Position numbers and translations under genes: made by a program. Positions 10,501 through 23,200 of a stretch of 64,000 bases of DNA are shown here, piece by piece (positions within the stretch are counted from its first letter, which is position 1; each line of letters starts with the position of its first letter). Under the pieces are notes generated by a model. That model saw nothing but the letters and a program-made list of their open reading frames with translations. It was not told the DNA's origin and did not search any database. Source of the DNA: Cololabis saira (lineage: Eukaryota > Chordata > Actinopteri > Beloniformes > Belonidae); assembly GCF_033807715.1 (NCBI RefSeq), contig NC_084599.1:5323625-5387624 (forward strand), read 5' to 3'.

Positions 10501-13500
10501 ATTGATGCCGGATCAGAAACTGCAGTGATGATACAACCTTTGTTTGGTTCGTAGACCGTACTTGGGTCTACGACCTCAATGTCTTCCTGGTTTGCAGCTG
10601 AAGTCGTCAGGCAGGAAAACACAATGTTTTGTTTCTGTTCAAGCATCAGGCTTTGATTGAAGAAAACCAAACAAAAATGAAACAACTGCCTCTTTTCTCT
10701 TCTTGTGCTCACTGACAGCCTGCTGTAACGCCTCGCTTCGTCTTGGCTGTAAACGGGAGACAGAAACTGTCTGTGGCAACAGTTGAATGATTATGATAAA
10801 CTCCTTTTTGTTACTTTCATACTTAGAAAGGAAACCTGTTCCCTGGGATATAAGATACTTTCCATCTCTTCTCTCTAGGGATGCCCCGATACCTTTTTTT
10901 TTTTTTACACATATTTTAATTTGTGTACTTGCCTGTACCGATACGATACTTCTACCACAAAAATAACTAGGCTAAAAGTACTATGAATTGGAAGATTGGT
11001 TTCATTTGCAACAGATAAATTCAATAAAAATACCGTATTTTCCGCACTATAAGGCGCACCTAAAAGCCTTTAATTTTCTCAAAAACCAGCAGGAATCGTC
11101 ACAGACGTTCGAGACAACAGCAGCGACGCTGACTCGCATAATGGCGACTTTGACGAGATGGAGCAAAGCTGGTTTTTATTTTGTTAATAAAGTTTGACAT
11201 ACGGTGGTACTTGTTTTTTTTTGCATTTGCTGTAGGATTTTGTAGCATTTCCTGTAGCGCAGCTCCATCAGGTAGATGCGTAACTCAACCCCAGCCACTA
11301 TAGTACGGTATTTTACCAGATATTTATTTATGCGCCTTATAATGTGGTGCGCCTTATATATGGAAAAGGTTTTTAAATACGTCATTCATTGAAGGTGCGT
11401 CTTATAATGCGGTGCGCCTTTATAGTGCGGAAAATATGGTAAATAAAATTAGTAGAATAACTATTTTAATTAAAAAATAATCTTTCTGTGTAAATAAAAA
11501 GTCTCCACACTGGCACTGTCTTCACATTTAAGAAAATCTCAAACACATAACATATCAATGAAACATTGTATCGCGGCTCGAGTGTGTTGAGAAGAGAAAT
11601 CCTTCTTCTCCAACTGACAGTGGCTGCTCATCCAGCGCTTTATAACGGGTTAGAGCCTCCGTTATTTTAACTTGTTGCTTTTGCAGAACCTGAGCTAATG
11701 TTGCTGTTGTTCTTGCAGTAGCATTAGTAATCTCCTTATCCTCAGCTTTATGATGCGTCTTGAGATGTTTTATCAAGTTGCTGGTATTAAACCACGTATT
11801 CTCCTTCCCTCCTCTTGACACCTTAGCAGCAGTAGCTTCAGTCTGTCTTGCTTCTGTCATCGTCTCTTATTCTGAAATACGTCCACACTGCTGACGTCCC
11901 GCTGCATTAATTGTTGCTATCTTGCCTGAAACGGCGCTGCCAGTCTCACTCATGTATCACTCTCTTCTCACTCATGTATCACTCTCTTCTCACTCATGTA
12001 TCACTCTCTTCTCACTCATGTATCACTCTCTTCTCACTCATGTATCACTCTCTTCTCACTCATGTATCACTCTCTTCTCACTCATGTATCACTCTCTTCT
12101 CACTCATGTATCACTCTCTTCTCACTCATGTATCACTCTCTTCTCACTCATGTATCACTCTCTTCTCACTCATGTATCACTCTCTTCTCACTCATGTATC
12201 ACTCTCTTCTCACTCATGTATCACTCTCTTCTCACTCACGTATCACTCTCTTCTCACTCACGTATCACTCTCTTCTCACTCACGTATCACTCTCTTCTCA
12301 CTCACGTATCACTCTCTTCTCACTCGCGTATCACTCTCTTCTCACTCGCGTATCACTCTCTTCTCACTCGCGTATCACTCTCTTCTCACTCGCGTATCAC
12401 TCTCTTCTCACTCGCGTATCACTCTCTTCTCACTCGCGTATCACTCTCTTCTCACTCGCGTATCACTCTCTTCTCACTCGCGTATCACTCTCTTCTCACT
12501 CGCGTATCACTCTCTTCTCACTCGCGTATCACTCTCTTCTCACTCGCGTATCACTCTCTTCTCACTCGCGTATCACTCTCTTCTCACTCGCGTATCACTC
12601 TCTTCTCACTCGCGTATCACTCTCTTCTCACTCGCGTATCACTCTCTTCTCACTCGCGTATCACTCTCTTCTCACTCGCGTATCACTCTCTTTTCACTCG
12701 CGTATCACTCTCTTCTCACTCGCGTATCACTCTCTTCTCACTCGCGTATCACTCTCTTCTCACTCATGTATCACTCTTCCCATCACCACGCTGACTGCAG
12801 CTCAACATCTCCCCCTAGAGTCACTAACCAGTAACTACAACAACAATGAAGTGGTATCAGAATTCTTACGAGTACATGAGAGCAGTATCGGCCCCCGATA
12901 CCAGTATCTGTATCGGGGCATCCCTACTTCTCTCACGCCGTCATCCGTTAGTCTTGAGCTTAAATAAGGAGCAGCTCGCATGGATGTGCTTTGGTGTTCG
13001 TCATCATCCCAGGTGGGCGGGGGAGCCCGTCCTTGGGCATGTGTGATGGTGGAGGGTTTAGCTCATTTCAGTGAGATCCCACTCTCCTTTAACGTAAATA
13101 AACCGAGGGCGTTGCTTCACAACCCACAGGAGGGGAGGAAAGGTTCACGAAAGATCAGTCATCTGTCCACGTGAGGACGCTTCTTGGTCGGACTCGTCTG
13201 TTTCCTGCCAACCAACATCTCTTGTTTGTGCTCTTCCAGCCTCCCTTTGACCCGAACCAGCCGCCGCCCCCCTGCCCCCCGTGGAACAGCCACGAGGGCA
13301 TGTGGAACGAGCAGAGGGACCCCGGCAGCTGGAGCGGGGGGCCCCCCAGAGAAGGAGGGCCCTGGAGCGGCCCCGGCGGCTCGGAGCCCGGCCCTCCGGC
13401 CTGGAACTCGTTTGAGCAGCAGCCTCCGTGGGGGAACCAGCCCGAGCAGCCCCCCTGGGGGCAGAGGGAGCCCCCGTTCCCCCCTCGCATGCAGGCACGT

Positions 13501-13772
13501 GTTTCTGAAACTACCACATCACAACCTGGTGCCCTCGCTGCAGGAAACACCTAACATTTCTGTTGGTTCTACAGAGACCCCCCCACTTCAGAGGGCCCTT
13601 CCCCCCCCACCAGCAGCCTCCGCCCTTCAACCAGCCCCCCCCTCCACCACACGGGTTTGGACGCTTCCCCCCACGCTTCATGCAGGACGACTTTCCTCCC
13701 AGACACCACTACGAGAGGCCCTACACCCCCCATCGCTTCGACTACGCTCAGGGAGACTTTCCTGGAGGTCAG

Positions 13773-13860
<88 letters not shown>

Positions 13861-16800
13861 GTTTCCATGCATCAATAACCCTTTTAAAACCCGAATATTG
13901 GCAATAACCCGAATTTTGCATGGCCATGTAAACACCAATAACCCCTTTGAATAACCAGAATTTGCTCATATTCAGTTTTTTAAAAACCCGAATATGAGCC
14001 CTGGGTTACTCCTTTTAAAACCCGAATATTGGGTCATGTAAACGCCAAACGGAATATCCCCATCAAACGGAACAGGAATTTGTTTTCTGCTCATGCTCTG
14101 TTCACAAGGAATCCTGGTCTTTTGAGTCCAGGAAGTTCTTATAAACACGGAGAAACCAAGACCAGGAGGAGACTAATCACTTCATAAATGTAATGAAGGA
14201 TATGAACATTTCTGCATTTGTAGACGGTAGAAAGTACTGGGATAGAAGATTTACAAGAAGGTGAGAGAAAAGTTGCGCGAAGCAGCATTTGTTTTGAATT
14301 TAGATACAGGAAGAAGAAGTGGAAATTACGGGAATTGCGTCATCACGTTCTCCGTGCGTCGCTGGTTTGATCCAGATATCCTGAATGATTAATTACCATG
14401 TAAACGGAATATTCTTAATGTTTCAGTAACCGGAATATTAGCAATAACCCGAATTTTGACTGCATGTAAACATAGTCACACACACACAGTACGTTCACAT
14501 GGGAAGTTGAATTCCTCTTTAATTCAGAATTAAAATTAAATCAGATTTAAAATGAGTAAAAATTACCATGTAAACACCTAATTCCCAATGAAAATGGCCG
14601 TTCCGAATTAAACTTCAACTCTCAACTCTCAACTCAACTTTATTTATAAAGCGCTTTAAAATAACCACAGCTATAACAAAGTGCTGTACATGAGAGGACA
14701 CACAAGCAACGATAAAAGACAATAAAAACAATTAAATAAACAAATAAAATTACATAAAACCACTAAAAACAGAGCGAGGTCTCATACTGGGTTAAAAGCC
14801 AATGCGTAAAAATGGGTCTTGAGGTCAGTTTTAAAAGCAGACAGTGAGGAGGCCTGTCTGATGTGGAGAGGTAAAATGTTCCACAACTTGGGGGCAGCAA
14901 CAGAGAAGGCTCGGTCCCCTCTGAGTGTTCGTTTGGACCTCGGTACCCCGAGGAGCAGCTGGTCAGCTGACCTGAGGCACCGGGCGGGGGCGTGGGGGTG
15001 AAGTAGCTCCGAGAGGTAGGGAGGAGCAAGACCATTTAAAGATTTAAAAACAAATAAAAGAATCTTAAAATGGACTCTAAAACGCACAGGCAGCCAGTGG
15101 AGGGAGGCCAGTATGGGCGTAATGTGTTCTCTCTTACGCGTTCCAGTTAGCAGACGAGCGGCAGCGTTCTGAACTAACTGGAGACGCGCAAGAGAGGACT
15201 GGCTGACTCCTAGAAAAAGGGAGTTACAGTAATCCAGCCGAGACGTGATGAAGGCGTGGATTACTGTTTCAAAGTGCTCGTGCGATAAAAAAGGCTTCAC
15301 CTTAGCCTTTTTTATCGCACGAGCACTTTGAAACAGTAATCCACGCCTTCATCACGTCTCGTCTTACTTCATTCCGAAGTAAGTGGCTGGTTTATTCTGA
15401 TTTTAAATCCCAATAGAATAATTCCGTGATCATGTACAGGACTGTCTCAGAAAATTAGAATATTTTGATTTTCTGTAATGCAATTACAAAACAAAAATGT
15501 CATACATTCTGGATTCATTAGAAATCAACTGAAATATTGCAAGCCTTTTATTATTTTAATATTGCTGATCATGGCTTACAGCTTAAGAAAAATCAAATAT
15601 TCTATCTCAAAAAATTAGAATATTCTGGGAATCTTAATCTTAAGCTGTAGTAGGGCTGGGCGATATATCGAGATTTTAATATATATCGATATATTTTCAA
15701 TCACGATATGGTACGAGACAATATCGTTTGTCGATTTAAATTTTTATTTTTTTTTTCCTTTTTTTTTAAATGATTTTGATATAGCTTATTTTGTGACAAA
15801 TTGACTTGAATGTTTTATTTGAGATTTGCACAAATGTTTTGTTATTTGCACAACTGTCAACCTCAGTGGAAAAGTCTGCCTGTTACTGTCTACATTGTAT
15901 TAATTGTACAGTGTATTTTAATTTAATTGTTATGCAGGAAAGGGATATTTGTTTTATTTTATTCAAGAAGCATTTTTATTCTATATATGCAGGCAGTTTA
16001 TTTTTATTTAATTTGTTTTATACATGTTGATATTGTGCAGATCTCTGTTAATAAATGTACCTGTGTGACATTTGGCACGAGGCTTTGTATTAAAACTGAC
16101 TGTTTTTTTAAGGGTTTGCCTCAGAAAAAAATGAAGCTAACAGAGATGCTATGCTATAATGCTTTGGGGGAAACCCCAATTAAGGCACAGAAAAAATATC
16201 GAGATATATATCGAGTATCGCCATTTTAGCTAGAAAATATCGAGATATGACTTTTGGTCCATATCGCCCAGCCCTAAGCTGTAGCCATAATCAGCAATAT
16301 TAAAATAATAAAAGGCTTGCAATATTTCAGTTGATTTGTAATGAATCCAGAATGTATGACATTTTTGTTTTTTTAATTGCATTACAGAAAATAAAGAACT
16401 TTATCACAATATTCTAATTTTCTGAGACAATCATGTATCCACTCATTCCTCTTTTAAATTAATTCCGGTCTTTCTGCGCTGCTCTTTCACTTGCCCGTCT
16501 GTCTCCGTGACGCTTATATGCCTTGTTTTCCAAACAAAGTTTCAAGATGGCAGCAGCAGTAAACGCTGGTCAAGAGCAGAGACCATTTATTTAATAAATA
16601 GCTTGGAGGACCTGGGAATCATTAAAAGAACAGATGGAAACAGGAAACATCAAAATAGTGAACTTTTCAAAGTTGTAGCGGCTAAGTTAGTTTTTCTTCC
16701 GGTAGTTTAACTTCTGGTCCCCCCCCTATCCAATCAGAACCTTCCCAACCCCCAGACCTGGAGAGGAATTGGAGAAAGACCATCAAACGTGTTTTCCATG

Positions 16801-17169
16801 TAAACCTCAATTCAGAATTACTATTTCCATGTAAACTCGAAGGAAAATAGTTTAATTTGGAATTATTTAATTCGGAATAATTAATTTCCGAATTAAAAAA
16901 ACATAATTTAACCGTGGCCACACACACACACGCACACACACACAGGGACCAGGTAAATCAGCCGCTGTGACTCGTGTGGGATGTAAATGAAGCTGATTGT
17001 CTCTGCAGAAATGCCCGGTCCTCCCCCCCCGCCCCACCACCCCAACCAGAGGATCCCTCCTCCAGGCATGGCAGGGGACCATCCCCCCTGGGGGGGGTGC
17101 CAGCAGCAGGAGTTTGGCCCCCCTCCCCACGGCTTCAATGGTCATTCCCCTCACATGCGTCATCGACAG

Positions 17170-17226
<57 letters not shown>

Positions 17227-20200
17227 CCGGTTCAGGATGACCCCAGTCTGGTACCCAACGTCCCCTACTTCGACCTGCCCGCTGGACTCATGGCCCCGCT
17301 GGTCAAGGTGAGTCTCCCAGGTGTTGGGGAGGGTGGGGGTGGAGGTAGGAGGGTGTGGGTAGGGGTGATGGGGTAAAGAGTGGGGAAGACTGTAGTTGGA
17401 GAGTTGAGTGAATGGACTGGGCCCTGCAGCTTGTCCAGTGTACAGCACTCTTATGGCGCTTTTCCACCAGCACCTACTCAGCTCCACTCATTTCAACCCA
17501 GCCTGGTTTCTTTTCCATAATAATCCATCACCTGGAGCAGAAGTAGGAGGTTGTAGTGAAGCTGCTGTGACGTATTTGATTGTGTATCTAAACGAAGAAG
17601 ACAACAACACTAAAGATGTAGAACCTGGAGGAGATGATAGATGTGCTGCTGGGTCTGTGACTTGTGTTCCATATCAAGTTAAAAAATGAGAGAAGCTTGA
17701 ATTGGCAACGCTTTTTAAAAAAAAATGGAGTTTGTCTCTGCGCTGCTGAAAAGTCAGCTGGATCCGTGAGCAGCTATGAAGAGACAGAGCTCCTGGTAGA
17801 TCTGGTCGTTCCTTATCTCCGTCTAGATCTTTTTAATTCTCTCCTCAGCACCAGGTTTATGAACATCTGACCCTCAGAGTTGGATCAGAAACAGACTTTT
17901 GCTGCCATTGCTGGTTGAATAAAATGAACAAGAATCCGTCAGAGTCTCTTTCTCTGATTTCCTCCTCCTGACTCAGACGTCTGACTCCAACCCCCCGACC
18001 AATCAGTGGTCTGTAGTGTGATGATGTCAGATACAGCCCACTCAGCAGCTTAGAACCTCGGCAGAATAGATACAGAAAAGTATCTACTCGATATAACTTG
18101 AGTTATGGTTCTGCGTCAAATCGACGCCGTGCCTACACCGTCACCGTGACGCCGTCACCGTGACGCCGTCGTGAACCTTCAGACTTCTCCATCACTCCAT
18201 TTCTCTGTGGTGCAGTTCCCCCCCGTGACCGCTAATTTGCGATCTTTTCCTGAATGGTTTATCCGACTTTTTCCGGTCACAGTGAATGAAAGAGATAAGG
18301 ACAACTATTGTGCAAAAAGACAAAACCAAAAAAATCACACATAAACGAAGAAAAGAGCGCTGAAAGTTCACGACTGCTTCAAACTGGAAACCGGAAATGC
18401 GTTGCTACCAAGAGAACCAATCACAGCCCTCTTGTCTGCGTTTGGTCTGCGTCGCCTTGACACGTAGTTACAATTTTTGGGAGGTAATGTCAGCGACAGC
18501 GAGAGCGCGTGGTCTGCGTCGATGCGTACCACACGCCGTAGGCGTCGTTTTGGCGCAGAACCATAACTCCGCCTTTAGACCCCTAGTGGGAAAGTGCAAA
18601 GGTCGAGTCGAGCTGAGTAGGTACTAGTGGAAAAGCACCATTAGTGAGTTTGTTGAACGCCGCAGCATAAGTGGAAACAGCAACTGCTATTAAAGTATTA
18701 CCTGCTGTTGCCCATTGCATTGTGGGATACGGTATCCAAGATGGCCTGGTTAGTGGGAAGCTTCTCCAGAAGTAGTACACCACCCCGGTATACTTGTTGC
18801 TGTGTACTCTGCTGTACCTGTGGTGCAGGCTGTGGTCTGAAAGTTAACCGTACACCTGCACGTCCATTGACGGCGTGTTGTTTTTTCCTGCCACGCAGCT
18901 GGAAGACTTTGATTACAAACCCCTGGACCCCAAGGACATCCGCCTGCCTCCCCCGATGCCGCCCAGCGACCGACTGCTGGCTGCCGTGGAAGCCTTCTAC
19001 AGCCCCCCCTCCCACGACCGACCCAGGAACAGGTAAACCTTCCCTGCAGGGCCGGAGTCTCCTCCACCTCCAAGCCATCTGAGCAGAGGTTTACAGCTGT
19101 GCTCTGTTCCTCCTGCAGTGAAGGCTGGGAGCAGAACGGCCTCTACGAGTTTTTCAGGGCCAAGATGAGAGCCAGGAGGAAAAAGGAGCAGGAGAAACGC
19201 AACAGGTGAGCCTCCATACCATTTAGTTTTTACTGAATGTTGGAGTTTAAAAAGCTTTTCTGTGACTGTGGGCACTAAAATCTGTACATGCTTCACATGT
19301 AGAGGTTTCAGCTGCAACATGACCTCTGACATCTGAAAGTTTGCTGCTCGGTGAACCAATGAGGTGATTTACACTTCAGAGCTGAAGCTCTATCGAGAGT
19401 TTTAGATGAACTAACATTTCCAGAATTCTGACAGTGAAATGAAGCCATTCAAGTGATTTACATAAAACTGTTTCATCTACACAATCTCAAGCTGTAGCAA
19501 TCATTTTGATTGGATGATTTCATTCAAAGTTACACGCCAGTCAAATTCATGGCTGTGGCCCAACGTGACGCTTTTACCCAAATCTAGTGATGTAACAATC
19601 CAAACGAACAAAACTTGGTACTGACGATCAGCATTGTACTTTTAACACTGGACCAAAATGACGTCTGGCCCTGCAGTGATTCTGAAATGACACCCGACAT
19701 CGGTCTTTAGTTCTGTCCATTTGGGCTGAATAAACAAAGTCTGCGTTTTAAAATGACTGACATTGATCCCATAAGTGGCATCGAGGCCTTGAGTTTTCTA
19801 CAATTCTAACCATCTTTCAGTCTGATGGGACACCCCGGTTAAATTTCAGTGACGACCCGTCACATTTAGAAGTGGCGACATCAGAACGTGGCGTATCAAT
19901 CAGCCAGTGTGTTGGATGATCAGAGTGGGGGGGCTGCAAAACGGTAAAAACGATAAATTCCTGTTGACGTTTTTGTGTGAAGCCTGATTTATGGTTCTGT
20001 GTTAAATCGACATTGATTTAACGCAGAACCATAAATCAGGCTTAACAAACATGGCGGAAGGCGGATCTGAGAGCGAGGAGCTCGTTGTTGAGCGAGGCTC
20101 CAGCTCTGGAACTGGTTTGGATTTAAAAACAGTGACGAGGATCAAACATCATCTATTATGTGCAGAGTTGCAAAAGTACAGTGAGTGCAAAGGATGGCTT

Positions 20201-23200
20201 TTATTTATTTGTCTTGTTTCTTTATTTATCAGGTTGTATCTTTTTCTACTTTGTGATTTTATAAGCTAAGAAAACTTGAAGGTCGATGGTACCTTTACTG
20301 TTTGCTGTTATCCCACTGTTTAAGCCATACTGTACAGTTTGAATAAATGTTGAATCTGTTCTTACATTTCAAACTTGTTTCATTTGAGTCATTCCAGTTT
20401 TACAGTACAGGTGTAACTAATTTAATTGTTTTTTTTTCTTAATTCAATTTAATTGGTGTAGTTTAGTAGTATTTAGTATTCTTTTAGAGCAGTGATTTGG
20501 CTCCAAAGACTGAATGTGGTGATAGATTTATATTTACAAAGATGGAGTTGAATTGGTATTTTTTTTATCGTCATTTTTATCGTTATCGGGATAAATGACA
20601 GAAATTATCGTGATAGATTTTTTAGTCCATACCGCCCATCCCTAGTAGGTAGACGGGTAGGTGTGTAGGCAGTTGGGTGGGTGGGTATGGCTCACGCAGG
20701 AGAGTCCAAAAGCTTCTATGAAAGACGACCAAGATTCTTCAGAAGTTTTTCCAGCCTGTCCTTGTGTGCTCCTCTAACTCCACGTTTGTCCTCAGCGGTC
20801 GTGTAACCAGCCGCTCCAGGAGTCGCTCCCGGAGCAGAGGGAGATCTTCGTCCCGCTCCAGCTCCCGCTCCTCCAAGTCGTCCAGGTCCCGGTCCCGGTC
20901 CTCGCACTCCCGCAGCCGCTCCCGCTCCTACTCCCGATCCAGGTCAGTAAACACGCCGCACTGACGTCAGACACGCATGTTGGTGTGTTGGTGAGGCTGC
21001 ACGTCCATGTAGACCATGGACGGGTAGACGCAGCATTACCGAGGGCGGGATTCGGTTGGTTGGTTGTCGTTCTTCCTCTGCGACACATTTGTCTTTTCTG
21101 CAACAATAAGCGGAAGAAGTAGACAGACCAGCTGTGACATCAAGCCTTTCTGAGGGGAGGTTTTGTCGCTCCCTTTTCCTCGTACTGCAAACAAACCCAC
21201 TTGGAAAGTAAAATCTAACCATGGAGACCCCACGTCTTTTATACCCGGCTGTAAATGTACGCTGCTCACAAAATAAAGGGTTGTGTTCCCTTTATTGTTT
21301 TGCAGTTTAGCAGTATTTTTTTAGCAGTATTTTTAACATGGACGTCAGTCGAGATGGCCTCACATTTGGTGCCAGCTCCTAGTGGTCGGTAGAGGAAATG
21401 CAGCTTTTCTAACTTCCACGTTCAAGCTTGGTCGTAACATAGATAGATTTATTTATTACAGATCTCCATTAGTCCTCACTGCAGTGAAGACTATTCTTCC
21501 TGGGTCCAACATTGCACACCTAAAACAATAATATACCATCCTTACAATTAAAACATAACTAAATCTAAACAAAAATTATCTGAGATGTGATGGAATTCAA
21601 CTAGGGGTGTGCAAACAAGGGTACCTCACGATTCAATTTCGATTCTTCGATTATAACGATTGTCGATTCGATTATTGGTGCCACGATTATTCGATTATTG
21701 TGATTTTTAATGCTTTTTTCCATGCAAGATTGATTTTGTCTTCATCTGTGGCTACATTTGTAAATAAATAGCCAATCAATTAACTCAGTTCCTCTAACAA
21801 CACTCATTAGGTAAATAACAAGGTTTTTTGAACATTTGACATGTATTTTTCAAAGACACAAAATAATGTATTTTATGACTATGTAAACATTTGCTCTTTG
21901 ACTTACTTAACTTTGACCAGGGAAAGCTGCACTTGCATGAGAGCGCCCTCTATTGGCGGAAAACACTGAAAACGGTCAAGCCCTGGATTTAATGAGTTCA
22001 TTAATTCAAGTAAACAAGATATTTATTTAGTGTAAACATATCTGCCATATTTCAAGTGAACAATAAGAAATGTGCATTCTTGAAAATTAAATGATTCAGC
22101 AGCTTATTCAGTCTGGAATCTGGATAGGGTAAAAAAAAAAAAAAATTATTTATTTTTTTTAATAATCGATTCCAAATCGTCACGTGACGCATCGCGATGC
22201 ATCGATGAATTGCACCCACCTCTAATTTCAACCCTTAAATTGTTGAAACCAGCCAGAACCAAACAACCAAAAATATTCCATTTTACACACTCAGAATTTC
22301 AGACTAAACTAACTAAAACTGACTTCCTTGCTAAGTTCTGCTTTTCTTAATTTATTTTTGAATCTAGCTGTATTGTTTATCATGGTTAAATGTGGTGGAA
22401 GCTTATTCCAGTATGTTCCTGCTCTAAACATCGTAGCCTCTTTAGTGCGTTGGTTCTTGGTAGAGGAAGAGGAAAGTGAACACCAGAATCAGATCTGGTT
22501 GCACAGCCATGTTGATTATTGATGGGTGTTAAATGTGATGACAAATTGATAGGTTTACCAATATTCCAGATGTTGAACAAAATGTTACCAGGCTCCAGGC
22601 CAGCCTTTGGTCAACTTAGTACTTATGTACAAATATTGAATGTTGTAACATCCTCTTTAGGCTTCCTCCTTTCCCTTCAGAGGCCTGTCTAATCTGTGCA
22701 CTCTCCCGCCGCTCTCTCCAGGTCCCGGAGTCGGTCCAGGTCGTCTCGGAGTCACTCCGGGTCCAGATCCAGATCCCGCTCACGTTCCCCCACCAAGCGC
22801 CGGCGCGGCCCCAAATCCCGGAGCACCTCCCCTCCGTAAGTCACCCCCCTGCTCTTTCATGAAGCTTTTCCACAAGCGTGATGTGATGTTGATGACCCCC
22901 CTCCGTCTGGCTCTCCACAGCTCCACGGCGGGGCTGGGCGCCGCCCCCCCCAAGCTGCCCACCGACGCCCGGCTAGGAGAGGAGAACAAGGGCCACCAGC
23001 TGCTCATGAAGATGGGTACGGCCCGGTCCCAGTCACGCTGAGGAAGCTCTGCTTTCCCGGCCATAACCATGATCTCTGGTTGTGCAGGTTGGAGCGGCTC
23101 TGGAGGCCTGGGGGCCAAAGAGCAGGGAATCCAGGACCCCATCAAGGGAGGAGACGTCAGGGATAAGTGGGACCAGTACAAAGGTGTGGGAGTCTCCCTG

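Larger units (their letters stand above)
10876..12926. mobile_element. Non-autonomous hAT element (2051 bp) with exact 8-bp target duplication
   Basis: Ends are TAGGGATGCCCCGATAC and its complement GTATCGGGGCATCCCTA, flanked on both sides by CTTCTCTC (10868-10875 and 12927-12934). An 8-bp duplication and these ends are diagnostic of hAT. Inside are a BED-finger remnant on the minus strand, a nested mariner-like MITE and a 22-bp minisatellite. It lies in the intron between CHERP exons 10 and 11. Confidence 0.9.
14489..16905. mobile_element. PIF/Harbinger-like host element, interrupted
   Basis: Both ends carry related AT-rich inverted sequence (ttcacatgggaagttgaattcc..aattcagaattaaa and ..tttccatgtaaacctcaattcagaatta), and the interior has a Myb/SANT-like fragment at 16535-16690. 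The body is split by a LINE and a Tc1 MITE. Exact ends and target duplication were not resolved. Confidence 0.45.

Noticed and set aside
11911..12967. Three overlapping plus-strand frames of about 290-323 codons
   Set aside because: A 22-bp unit lacking stops is open in all three frames; the peptide is the same repeat in each.
13499..13500. GT at 13499 as donor of CHERP exon 11
   Set aside because: It would leave exon 11 in phase 1 and read exon 12 as QTPPLQRA instead of the conserved RPPHFRG.
20051..20269. 72-codon frame starting [10 protein letters not shown] as a host gene
   Set aside because: It lies inside a transposon-like unit directly after a palindromic MITE and has no splice or homology support.
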